Positions 1-5,857 of a DNA stretch of 7,472 nt are shown here, piece after piece. How positions within the stretch are numbered: position 1 is the first letter of the stretch; every line of letters starts with the position of its first letter. The translations under genes and the position numbers were made by a program. Location of the stretch: contig URZF01000070.1 of assembly GCA_900552255.1 (NCBI GenBank), positions 1-7,472 on the forward strand, written 5' to 3'. The notes below the pieces were generated by a model. The model searched no databases and had not been told where the DNA came from. It was given only the letters and a program-made list of their open reading frames with translations. Origin of the DNA: an uncultured Eubacteriales bacterium (lineage in GTDB: Bacteria; Bacillota; Clostridia; Oscillospirales; CAG-272).

Positions 1-2
1 CG

Positions 3-176
3 AGCTGTCCCATATGCGGACGGGGGTTATGCAGGGCGGCCCCGCATTCTGTTGTTGAAATCTATTGCCCGAAGTGTAAGAGCCCGCTTTTGGTATCTTT
101 TGAGAATAACGGGTTTTCTGCGAAAATCATAGAAAATACGGGAGAGCATAAATCCGATCCCGGAGCTGTTTGCTGA
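3..176 (+). CDS. Com-like small zinc-ribbon protein, 5' end outside window
   Basis: An open frame enters from the left edge and ends with TGA at 174-176; 57 residues are visible. It shows a CPIC pair near its visible start and a VEIYCPKCK segment about 17 residues later, giving a C-x2-C...C-x2-C zinc ribbon. This spacing and the 'hydrophobic-E-I-x-C-P-x-C-K' second knuckle resemble the Com family, named after the phage Mu protein that activates translation of the mom DNA-modification gene. Such small proteins are frequent in prophages of Firmicutes. The rest of the tail is polar and featureless. A terminator follows about 30 bases downstream, so this is the last gene of an upstream transcription unit. 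No start codon is visible in frame, so the true length is unknown. The family assignment rests on the cysteine pattern and is moderate; a generic zinc-ribbon protein is the alternative. Confidence 0.6.
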   Translation, partial: SCPICGRGLCRAAPHSVVEIYCPKCKSPLLVSFENNGFSAKIIENTGEHKSDPGAVC

Positions 177-204
177 AGAGATAAGTTGGACTTGAATTCT
201 GTCA

Positions 205-267
205 AGAGGAACCTGGCAAATTGGTAAGACGCATTTTGCGCGCTGCCTTTTTGCCGGGTTCTTTTTT
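205..267 (+). terminator. Rho-independent terminator after the Com-like gene
   Basis: Bases 209-220 (GAACCTGGCAAA) pair with 250-261 (TTTGCCGGGTTC) over 12 base pairs with one G-U. A run of six T follows at 262-267. The purines at 205-208 can pair further into the T run. The 29-base interior holds a small nested hairpin (GCA/TGC around 231-239). It sits directly after the Com-like gene and before the leader of the next operon, so it probably separates the two units. Confidence 0.8.
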
Positions 268-283
268 GTCGGAAAATTTTTTT

Positions 284-308
284 AATCCGGACATTCCTTG
301 TCCGGGTT
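284..308. promoter_or_regulatory. Inverted repeat in the operon leader, possible operator
   Basis: AATCCGGACA at 284-293 and TGTCCGGGTT at 299-308 form a 10-bp inverted repeat with one G-U and a 5-base spacer. No T run follows on the + strand, and an A-rich stretch would follow it on the - strand, so it is not a usual terminator. It lies just upstream of the ribosome binding site of a DeoR-type HTH gene and overlaps the place where a -35 element would sit for the possible -10 at 315-320. A dyad here fits an autoregulatory operator, or a leader hairpin if transcription starts further upstream. The role is inferred from position only. Confidence 0.4.
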
Positions 309-320
309 GTGCTCTAAAAT
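291..320 (+). promoter_or_regulatory. Weak candidate promoter for the 351-6709 operon
   Basis: TAAAAT at 315-320 matches the sigma-A -10 consensus at five of six positions. No good -35 hexamer is visible 16-18 bases upstream (the region 291-298 is ACATTCCT), so a sigma-A promoter here would be weak or activator-dependent. Position supports it: it lies after a terminator and before the first gene of the co-directional block. Transcription may instead start in the T-rich stretch around 262-286. Confidence 0.25.
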
Positions 321-330
321 GTCGATCGGA

Positions 331-340
331 AAGGAGGTGA
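331..340 (+). promoter_or_regulatory. Strong RBS with unusually long spacing
   Basis: AAGGAGGTGA is a near-complete match to the anti-Shine-Dalgarno sequence. GGAGG ends at 337, which leaves 13 bases to the ATG at 351, longer than the usual 5-9. No alternative in-frame start codon lies between them, so the ATG at 351 is retained. Confidence 0.7.
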
Positions 341-350
341 GTGCTCTTTT

Positions 351-737
351 ATGGGAACTGCCGAACGACGCAGTGAAATTCTAAAAATCCTTTGCCGGCG
401 CAGACATGAGACCGTGCCGCGGCTGGCGGCGGAGCTCGGTGTTTCCGAACGGACGATACGAAGAGATATCGAGGCGCTCAGTCTCACGGCTCCGCTTTAT
501 ACGCAGCAGGGACGGTATGACGGCGGCGTTTATGTGATGGACGGCTATTCGGCCGACCGCATGTATTTTGCGGAACGCGAAACGGCCGTCATGCGCCGTC
601 TCGTCGCGGACGCGGAGGCCACGGGATATTGCAGGCTCGACGCGTCGGAGCTTCGCATCCTGAAAGAGCTGCTCGCCGCCTATTCCAAGCCAACCGTGGA
701 TACGGAAAATGAAAGGAGATCCTATGAATCAAAATGA
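351..737 (+). CDS. DeoR-type HTH mini-regulator
   Basis: This 128-residue protein begins with a winged helix-turn-helix of the HTH_11/DeoR type at about residues 5-45. The recognition-helix segment VSERTIRRDIE is nearly canonical for DeoR and WYL regulators. A wing-like segment rich in Y and G (about 50-65, ending GGVYVMDGY) follows, then a helical C-terminal part of about 60 residues. There is no sugar-binding or WYL effector domain, so the protein is far shorter than full-length DeoR regulators (about 250 residues). Short forms like this are common in clostridia. It is first in the operon and its last 14 bases overlap the next gene. The inverted repeat at 284-308 is a natural candidate for its binding site. 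DNA binding is well supported; its ligand and whether it represses or activates are unknown. Confidence 0.8.
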   Translation: MGTAERRSEILKILCRRRHETVPRLAAELGVSERTIRRDIEALSLTAPLYTQQGRYDGGVYVMDGYSADRMYFAERETAVMRRLVADAEATGYCRLDASELRILKELLAAYSKPTVDTENERRSYESK

Positions 738-1818
738 AAAAGAACTGGTATTGACGCTTTGCCGGTTTCAGAATCCGAATCGAAAAGCGCTTTTGGAGCT
801 GATCGGGAAAGGGGCGATGACATCCGCCGTTCTCGGCGAGCTGTTTTGGAACAGAGCGGCAGGTGTGGCCTGTGCCGTGCTCGAAAAGGAAGAGCTGATG
901 CCGCATGTGCCGCGCGAGGCGCGGACCGCTCTGCACGGCGCCCGCACGCAGAATCGGGAATACAACCGGAGTTTTTTCCGGTGTGTCGGAGCGCTGCATG
1001 ACGCGCTGCGCTCCTGCGGTGAGCATTATGCGATGCTGAAAGGCGCATATCTCTGCGGCAAATATCCGGAGGGCTGCCGCACCTCCAATGATGTGGATTT
1101 GCTTGTGCCGCCCGAATTTTTGTCGGAGATCGGGGAGGCGCTTCTGCGGGACGGCTACCGTCAGGGCGCGGTCCAAAACGGGGAATTTATCCCGGCAAAG
1201 AGGGAGGAGATCATTCGCTCTCGTATGCTGCGCGGGGAAACGGTGCCGTATATCAAAGAGGTGAATCTGCCGTATCTGCGTCATTTTGAGGTAGATATCA
1301 ATTTTTCCCTCGATTACAAAAACGGCAGATCGGAGCTTGTCCGCGAGCTTGTGGAACGCGCCGTGACGGCAAAGACAGGCGGCGTGGAAATCCGAACGCT
1401 TGCCCGCGACGATTTTTTCCTGCATCTTTGCGCGCATCTTTATAAGGAGGCGACGACCTATCCGTGGATTCGGATGAAACGCGATATGACGCTTTATAAG
1501 TACATCGACCTCTATATGCTGCTCTATGAAACGACGACGTCGGCGGCAGATGAGATCGCCGCGCGTGCGCATGCGCTGGGGCTTGGCACGGAATGTTATT
1601 TCGCGGTGTCGGAAGCTGTGAATCTGTTTGGCGACGAGAGCGGCGCCGGCACGCGTATTCTTCGCGGACTGCCCGACGTCGATACGAACGGACTGTTTTC
1701 GGTGATCTCGCCGGAGGAGAAAAAGGAATACCGCTATACGGAGCGGGATACCGTGCGCCGTTTTTTCTGTGCCGACCGTGAAAAGCTTTTGGAGGAGGTG
1801 GGCGTATGGAAGCCTTGA
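724..1818 (+). CDS. Nucleotidyltransferase-fold protein, NTP_transf_5-like
   Basis: This 364-residue protein has the marks of the NTP_transf_5 ('uncharacterised nucleotidyltransferase') group of the polymerase-beta fold: an LKG segment at 105-107, a following YP, then SNDVDLLV with the metal-binding pair D123/D125, and a later FEVDINFSL strand whose D191 is a good third carboxylate. Family members adenylylate or otherwise modify small molecules or peptides and often occur in natural-product and capsule clusters; the acceptor here is unknown. The C-terminal half is helical (HLCAHLYKEA around 237-246). The start at 724 is chosen because AAAGGAG (712-718) lies six bases upstream; the in-frame ATG at 709 lies in front of that site. 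The gene overlaps its upstream neighbour by 14 bases and the kinase-ACP gene by 13 bases, suggesting translational coupling. Fold is confident; activity is inferred. Confidence 0.8.
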   Translation: MNQNEKELVLTLCRFQNPNRKALLELIGKGAMTSAVLGELFWNRAAGVACAVLEKEELMPHVPREARTALHGARTQNREYNRSFFRCVGALHDALRSCGEHYAMLKGAYLCGKYPEGCRTSNDVDLLVPPEFLSEIGEALLRDGYRQGAVQNGEFIPAKREEIIRSRMLRGETVPYIKEVNLPYLRHFEVDINFSLDYKNGRSELVRELVERAVTAKTGGVEIRTLARDDFFLHLCAHLYKEATTYPWIRMKRDMTLYKYIDLYMLLYETTTSAADEIAARAHALGLGTECYFAVSEAVNLFGDESGAGTRILRGLPDVDTNGLFSVISPEEKKEYRYTERDTVRRFFCADREKLLEEVGVWKP

Positions 1819-2699
1819 ACATGAAGCCGCATGGCGGAAAAGGGCGTCTTATCACCTTTTGCGGGCTGGACGGCTGCGGAAAATCGACGATGATCCGGCA
1901 GGCGGAAGCGTATCTTGTCTTCTTGGGATATCCGGTGTTTTTGACAAAGCAGCCGACGGATTTTGTCCGCCGCTCCGATATTTTCCGAACCTATATGGAC
2001 GCGGAGAACCATGACGCCTATGATTACCGCAGCCTGTCGCTGCTGGCTGCGAGCGATAGAGTACAGCACGGAAACCGCGTGGTGCTTCCCGCCCTGCTTG
2101 CGGGAGAGACGGTCGTCAGCGATCGGTATTTTTATTCCTGCCTTGCCAATCTGCGCGCGAGGGGCTACGAGGACGACAAGTGGATCTATGAGGTGGCGCA
2201 GAGTATTCCGAAGCCCGATCTCGCGTTTTTCCTTGACGTTCCGGTCCCGGCCGCCGTCGGCCGTGTCCGCTCGCGTGCGGCGGAAAAAGACCGGTATATC
2301 GATATGGAGCTGCAATACCGTCTGCGGGAGGAATATATAGAAATCGCAAAGAAAAACGGCGGGATTCTCTTGTCGACGGAGTGTTCGGAGGCGGAAACCT
2401 TTGCAAAGGTCAAGGAAAAGCTCGACGAGCTGTTCTCGATGAAAGCGTCCGTCTCGGATCGGGTAAAGGAGATTTTATCGACGCTTACGGGATGCGGCGA
2501 TATTCGCGGTGAAAATACGCTGGCGGAGGACTTAGGACTTGACAGTCTTGGCCATGTCGCGCTGATGGTCGAGCTTGAGGAACGGCTGGGCATTGAATTT
2601 GAGGAAGCAGACCTCAATCCGTTTGAGCTTGTTACCGTGAACGATGTTCTGCGTCTTGCGGAGAGCTATATGGGAGGTCATGATGAGAACGGAGCTTGA
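1806..2699 (+). CDS. Thymidylate-kinase-like domain fused to acyl carrier protein
   Basis: This 297-residue protein joins two domains without a stop. Residues about 13-212 are a P-loop kinase of the thymidylate kinase type: Walker A GLDGCGKST at 20-28, the DRY signature at 106-108, a PDLAFFLDV strand, and an arginine-rich lid (RSRAAEKDR). Thymidylate kinases phosphorylate dTMP, but divergent members in biosynthetic clusters may use other substrates. Residues about 218-290 are an acyl carrier domain with LGLDSLG; Ser247 is the expected phosphopantetheine attachment site, and the LEERLGIEF helix is typical. The domains are joined at FSMKASVSD. The internal ATG at 2439 has no convincing ribosome binding site, so a separate carrier protein is unlikely. 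The start at 1806 has AGGAGGTG six bases upstream. The cell's normal tmk is presumably elsewhere. Both domain calls are firm; the shared function is unknown. Confidence 0.85.
   Translation: MEALNMKPHGGKGRLITFCGLDGCGKSTMIRQAEAYLVFLGYPVFLTKQPTDFVRRSDIFRTYMDAENHDAYDYRSLSLLAASDRVQHGNRVVLPALLAGETVVSDRYFYSCLANLRARGYEDDKWIYEVAQSIPKPDLAFFLDVPVPAAVGRVRSRAAEKDRYIDMELQYRLREEYIEIAKKNGGILLSTECSEAETFAKVKEKLDELFSMKASVSDRVKEILSTLTGCGDIRGENTLAEDLGLDSLGHVALMVELEERLGIEFEEADLNPFELVTVNDVLRLAESYMGGHDENGA
2672..2678 (+). promoter_or_regulatory. RBS fixing the start of the BtrH-like gene
   Basis: GGGAGGT sits five bases before the ATG at 2683. An in-frame ATG at 2644 would place the start upstream of this site and deep inside the carrier domain of the previous gene, so it is not used. 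The neighbouring ATG at 2680 is too close to the site. Confidence 0.65.
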
Positions 2700-3705
2700 A
2701 TACAGGGAGCCGCCGTTTTGCGCTTATCATTATATGGCGAGCCATGGGGTCGTCGCGCTGGAAAACCCTGCTGGCATGGTGTGGTTTTATCAGAACTGCA
2801 CGGGGCTTTCCTGCGGCCGCAGATTTCTCGACGGTTATACCGCGCCGGAGCTTGCCGTCACACGGCACGGGATCCTCGCCAATCCGCATATCGATTCGTA
2901 TATTGTCAATGCGTGGTTTTGTCCCGGGGACATGCTCAAAACGGCAAAACGGATGCTCGACATGGGGTATTATGTCCTTTTTGATCATGTCGACGACTAT
3001 TATGTGGAAAGAAAAAGCCTTTTTGGTGAGCGTCATTTCTATCATGACGGATTGATTCTCGGCTATGACGATACGGCGGAGACGCTGACGCTCGCCGCCT
3101 ATAACGATAAATGGAATTACGGCGTTTTTGAAACGGCGATGGACGGCTTTATGAAGGGGCTCCTCGCCGCGGCGGAGGCCGGCGAGCATCCCAGATTCAT
3201 CGCCGCGCGGGCAAAAAAGGAGGAACTTTCTCCCGTGGATATTCCCGCTGTGTCCTGTGCAATCGAAGCATATTTGCAAACAGATCCCACTGTATACGAC
3301 GATGCGGCGCGGGGCGAGGTAAAGGGAACCGACGTTCACCTTTGTCTTGTTCGATATTTGGAGCTGCTGGCGGAAGGCGGGATTCCCTATGAAAAGATGG
3401 ACTGGCGCGTGATGCGGCTGCTTTGGGAGCAGAAAAAATGCCTATGCGGCTGTATCCGAGCGGTCGAGCGGGCGCTTTCCTTCTCGGACGAGGTAAGCCG
3501 GTCTTATCAGGCGGTCGTGGACAGCGCCAATCTGCTGCGCATTCAGTATGCGCGATATCACATGAAGCGCGACGACGCGCTGATCCCGAAAATGACCGCA
3601 AGAATGCTAAATATTAAAGAGAATGAAGTCTTGCTTCTTGAAAAATTGATGGAAGAAGTGAAAAAAAGGGGGAATGAAGATGCTGTGGGACATATTGAAA
3701 CGTAA
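2683..3705 (+). CDS. BtrH-like (papain-fold) protein, candidate acyltransferase
   Basis: This protein is 340 residues long. Residues about 10-160 resemble the BtrH_N domain: an early cysteine (C13 in PPFCAYHY), a central GYYVLFDHVDDYYV strand pair (95-108), and HFYHDGLILGYDD (118-130) followed by an AAYND turn (about 138-142). C13, H121 and N141/D142 are the natural candidates for a cysteine-protease-like triad. In butirosin biosynthesis BtrH moves an acyl group from a carrier protein to the aminoglycoside. Here an acyl carrier domain is encoded immediately upstream and an acyl-activating enzyme immediately downstream, which fits the same job. The C-terminal half (about 180-335) is helical and unrecognised, with a CLCGC cluster near 260. 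It overlaps the upstream gene by 17 bases. An alternative is a peptidase or peptide-modifying role (C39-like). No signal peptide, so a cytoplasmic location is expected. Confidence 0.65.
   Translation: MRTELEYREPPFCAYHYMASHGVVALENPAGMVWFYQNCTGLSCGRRFLDGYTAPELAVTRHGILANPHIDSYIVNAWFCPGDMLKTAKRMLDMGYYVLFDHVDDYYVERKSLFGERHFYHDGLILGYDDTAETLTLAAYNDKWNYGVFETAMDGFMKGLLAAAEAGEHPRFIAARAKKEELSPVDIPAVSCAIEAYLQTDPTVYDDAARGEVKGTDVHLCLVRYLELLAEGGIPYEKMDWRVMRLLWEQKKCLCGCIRAVERALSFSDEVSRSYQAVVDSANLLRIQYARYHMKRDDALIPKMTARMLNIKENEVLLLEKLMEEVKKRGNEDAVGHIET
3668..3672 (+). promoter_or_regulatory. RBS deciding the start of the ligase gene
   Basis: A GGGGG run after seven A residues ends at 3672. It is seven bases from the ATG at 3680 but only one base from the ATG at 3674. 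The start at 3680 is therefore preferred; the difference is two residues. Confidence 0.5.
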
Positions 3706-5038
3706 AATGATGGAGTATCCCGATGCGCGTATTCATGAGGGGGAGGCTTCCGTGACCTATGAGGAAGCGATCATCTTTGCGGAAAGCTTCGCGCATGGGC
3801 TTATCGCGCCGTGCTATGGAATCTTGTGCGAAAGCGAGCTTTGCGCGGCGCTTGCGGTGCTCTCCTGTCTTGCGGCGGAAAAAACGGCGGTGCCGTTGTC
3901 CTATCGGTACGGAGAGGCGCATTGCAGACGGATTTTGGAGTTTGTCCGCCCCCGCTATATCATCGGAGAAAGGCAGGGCGCGCTTCAGGTCGTTGAGATC
4001 GAGAATCAGCGTTACGAGGAACCGCCCGAAAGTCCCGCGTTCATTTTGTGTACCTCCGGGACGACGGGCGAGCCCAAGGGCGCGATGCTGAGCGAGGGAA
4101 ATATTCTCTCCAATGTGCGGGATATCCTGCGGTATTTTCAGCTATCGGCAAAGGACAAGATCCTGATATCCCGCCCCTTGTACCATTGCGCCGTGCTGAC
4201 CGGGGAATTTTTGGCGTCTCTCATGTGCGGGACGGAAATCCACTTTCTGAATCGATCGTTTGATATGCAGACATATATCCGGCTTGCGGAAAAGGAAGGC
4301 ATTACCGTCGCCTGCGCGACGCCCTCGTTTTTCCAAATGGTGAGCCGGCTTGCGGGAAAAACGATGACCGTCTCAAAGCTTGCCGTGAGCGGGGAATGCC
4401 TGACAAGGGAGGCGGCGTCAAGGATCCGTAAGGCCTTTCCTGAGGCGGAAATTTATCATGTTTACGGGCTTACCGAGGCCTCTCCGCGGGTCGCTTATCT
4501 TGCGCCGGAGCGCTTTGACAGCATGCCGGAGATGCTCTCCCATCCGCTGGCTTCGGTTAAAATGAAAATCGTCGATGGCGCCGGCATCGAGGTGCCGGAC
4601 GGCGAGGAAGGCGAGCTTATCGTTTCGGGGACGAACGTCATGATGGGCTACTATAAAAATCCGGAGCTGACGGAGCGGACCCTCACGGACGGATGGCTGC
4701 ATACGAAGGATATGGCGGTAAAAAACGGGGATGGAATGATTCGGATTCTCGGCCGCCGGGACGATATGATTTTGTATGCGGGCATGAATATCTATCCGCG
4801 TGAGGTGGAGGACGCGCTGAAAAAGGATGCGCGCGTGGAGGAGGTGCTGGCCTACGGCGTTCCGAATCCGTATTCCGGACAAGCGGTTGCGGTCAAGGTG
4901 AAGGGAAAGTTTAAGGATAAAAGCGAAATCGCGGCGCTTTGCCGCGTATGTCTGCCGGTCTATGAGCAGCCGGTGCGTGTGGAGCTTGTGGAAGAGCTTC
5001 CCAAGAATGCGTCGGGAAAGGTTTTAAGGAGGGGATGA
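3680..5038 (+). CDS. Acyl/aryl-AMP ligase, ANL superfamily
   Basis: This 452-residue enzyme carries the full set of adenylation motifs: TSGTTGEPKG at 125-134 (phosphate loop), YGLTE at 262-266, D344 in GWLHTKDMA (ribose-binding Asp), the hinge GRRDDMI at 358-364 with YAGMNIYP following, and the C-terminal catalytic lysine K447 in ASGKVLRR. Such enzymes use ATP to make an acyl-AMP and then move the acyl group to a thiol, either CoA or a carrier-protein arm. With a carrier domain encoded two genes upstream, loading of that carrier is the likely role. At 452 residues it is shorter than most free-standing family members (about 500-550), mainly through a compact N-terminal part; no core motif is missing. 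The substrate acid cannot be predicted from sequence alone. It overlaps the upstream gene by 26 bases and ends one base before the next start. Confidence 0.9.
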   Translation: MLWDILKRKMMEYPDARIHEGEASVTYEEAIIFAESFAHGLIAPCYGILCESELCAALAVLSCLAAEKTAVPLSYRYGEAHCRRILEFVRPRYIIGERQGALQVVEIENQRYEEPPESPAFILCTSGTTGEPKGAMLSEGNILSNVRDILRYFQLSAKDKILISRPLYHCAVLTGEFLASLMCGTEIHFLNRSFDMQTYIRLAEKEGITVACATPSFFQMVSRLAGKTMTVSKLAVSGECLTREAASRIRKAFPEAEIYHVYGLTEASPRVAYLAPERFDSMPEMLSHPLASVKMKIVDGAGIEVPDGEEGELIVSGTNVMMGYYKNPELTERTLTDGWLHTKDMAVKNGDGMIRILGRRDDMILYAGMNIYPREVEDALKKDARVEEVLAYGVPNPYSGQAVAVKVKGKFKDKSEIAALCRVCLPVYEQPVRVELVEELPKNASGKVLRRG

Positions 5039-5039
5039 T

Positions 5040-5612
5040 ATGCAGGAAAAGGAATGGAAATGGCTTGTAACCAAAGAACGCTTTGAAGCGCTGCTTCATC
5101 TTGCGGAATATTTTGCGCAAACGAAGGGAAGCACGCGGCTTCAGCTCAATCATTATTACGATACGATCGACCGAAAAATAGCGGCTCAGAACATTTGCGT
5201 CCGAATCCGTCAGACGGAATCGGGGCTTTTGGGAACGGTGAAAAAGCATGGAGACAGCGGCACAAGCGAGGAGACCGGATTCCGGGTGGAGACGCTTCCG
5301 CGGTTTATTACCTATGAGGCTTGCCTTGCGCACAGGCTTGGCGTCCTTGTCACCCAGAGGACGGATTTTGCAGTCGGAGAAATCGCGACGCTTTCGTTCG
5401 ACAGAAATTTTTATCTTGGGGAGACCGACTATGAAATCGAGCTGGAATTTTTGGAGGAAAAGGAGACCGAAAGCTTGGCGGAATGGTATCGCGCCTGCTT
5501 TCCAACCGGCTGCCTCCGCAGCAAATACGAGCGGTTTTTGACGGCGCTTGACCGTCTTGAACGGGAAAGAGAAACGGATAAGCGTGTGATCGGGGAGCGG
5601 AATGCACAATGA
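5040..5612 (+). CDS. CYTH-domain (triphosphate tunnel) protein
   Basis: This 190-residue protein begins with the CYTH signature E-x-E-x-K (E3, E5, K7). It continues with the beta-barrel features of triphosphate tunnel metalloenzymes: a NHYYDT strand, VRIRQ, GTVKKHG, SFDRNFY and a YEIELEF strand, then SKYERF near the C terminus. These proteins bind triphosphates through a ring of basic and acidic side chains, and most studied bacterial members hydrolyse inorganic tripolyphosphate, thiamine triphosphate or nucleoside triphosphates; some are class IV adenylate cyclases. In this operon it might trim a triphosphate intermediate or act on a product of the nucleotidyltransferase or kinase, which is inference. 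AGGAGGGG at 5027-5034 stands five bases before the ATG at 5040, with only one base after the stop of the ligase gene. Fold confident, substrate unknown. Confidence 0.8.
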   Translation: MQEKEWKWLVTKERFEALLHLAEYFAQTKGSTRLQLNHYYDTIDRKIAAQNICVRIRQTESGLLGTVKKHGDSGTSEETGFRVETLPRFITYEACLAHRLGVLVTQRTDFAVGEIATLSFDRNFYLGETDYEIELEFLEEKETESLAEWYRACFPTGCLRSKYERFLTALDRLERERETDKRVIGERNAQ

Positions 5613-5626
5613 AAGGAGAACACAAT

Positions 5627-5857
5627 ATGGAGAAAAAACAATGTGAAATACTGCAAAAATGCTTGCGGGAGCTCAGAAAAATGACGCTTGCATTGAACGG
5701 CTGCATAGAGGATATCGCAAATGCGCTTTATGCGGAGGAAGCCGCGGGCTGCGATTTGGAAAGGGAATGTGAAGAATGTTATTATTACTATCGGGGAGAA
5801 TGCGCGCTGTGCGGGAAAAGAACGGCGGCGGGGAGGAATGAATATGGAGGTATATGA
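5627..5857 (+). CDS. Small double-CxxC protein
   Basis: A 76-residue protein of unknown family. It has an N-terminal helical half (about 1-38) and a cysteine-rich second half with C48-x2-C51-x7-C59-x2-C62, a likely zinc site. C6, C12, C26 and C42 lie outside it. AAAGGAG at 5612-5618 is eight bases before the ATG at 5627; the in-frame ATG at 5609 overlaps the end of the upstream gene and precedes that site, so it is rejected. The gene overlaps the next small gene by 14 bases. Small zinc-knuckle proteins of this size are common in phage late regions. Function unknown. Confidence 0.6.
   Translation: MEKKQCEILQKCLRELRKMTLALNGCIEDIANALYAEEAAGCDLERECEECYYYYRGECALCGKRTAAGRNEYGGI
5831..5836 (+). promoter_or_regulatory. 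RBS deciding the start of the second CxxC gene
   Basis: GGGAGG is seven bases before the ATG at 5844 and only one base before the ATG at 5838. The frame is open back to 5721, but those earlier starts lie inside the upstream gene without a ribosome binding site. Confidence 0.55.

Noticed and set aside
211..261. Degenerate tRNA in the 211-261 segment
   Set aside because: Only a short D-arm-like stretch is seen; there is no anticodon arm, T-arm or acceptor stem, and the segment is well explained as a terminator hairpin.
589..1572. Long open frame on the - strand opposite the nucleotidyltransferase gene
   Set aside because: Its translation is rich in Arg, His and Pro without any recognisable motif, it has no ribosome binding site, and it lies opposite a gene with clear family motifs.
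1806..2430. Housekeeping thymidylate kinase (tmk)
   Set aside because: The domain is fused to a carrier protein and embedded in a biosynthetic-looking operon, so the household gene name is not justified.
2439..2699. Separate acyl carrier protein starting at an internal ATG
   Set aside because: No convincing Shine-Dalgarno sequence lies 5-10 bases upstream and the frame is continuous with the kinase domain, so a fusion is the simpler reading.
4911..5609. Long open frame on the - strand opposite the CYTH gene
   Set aside because: No motif and atypical composition; the + strand frame carries the complete CYTH signature and a good ribosome binding site.
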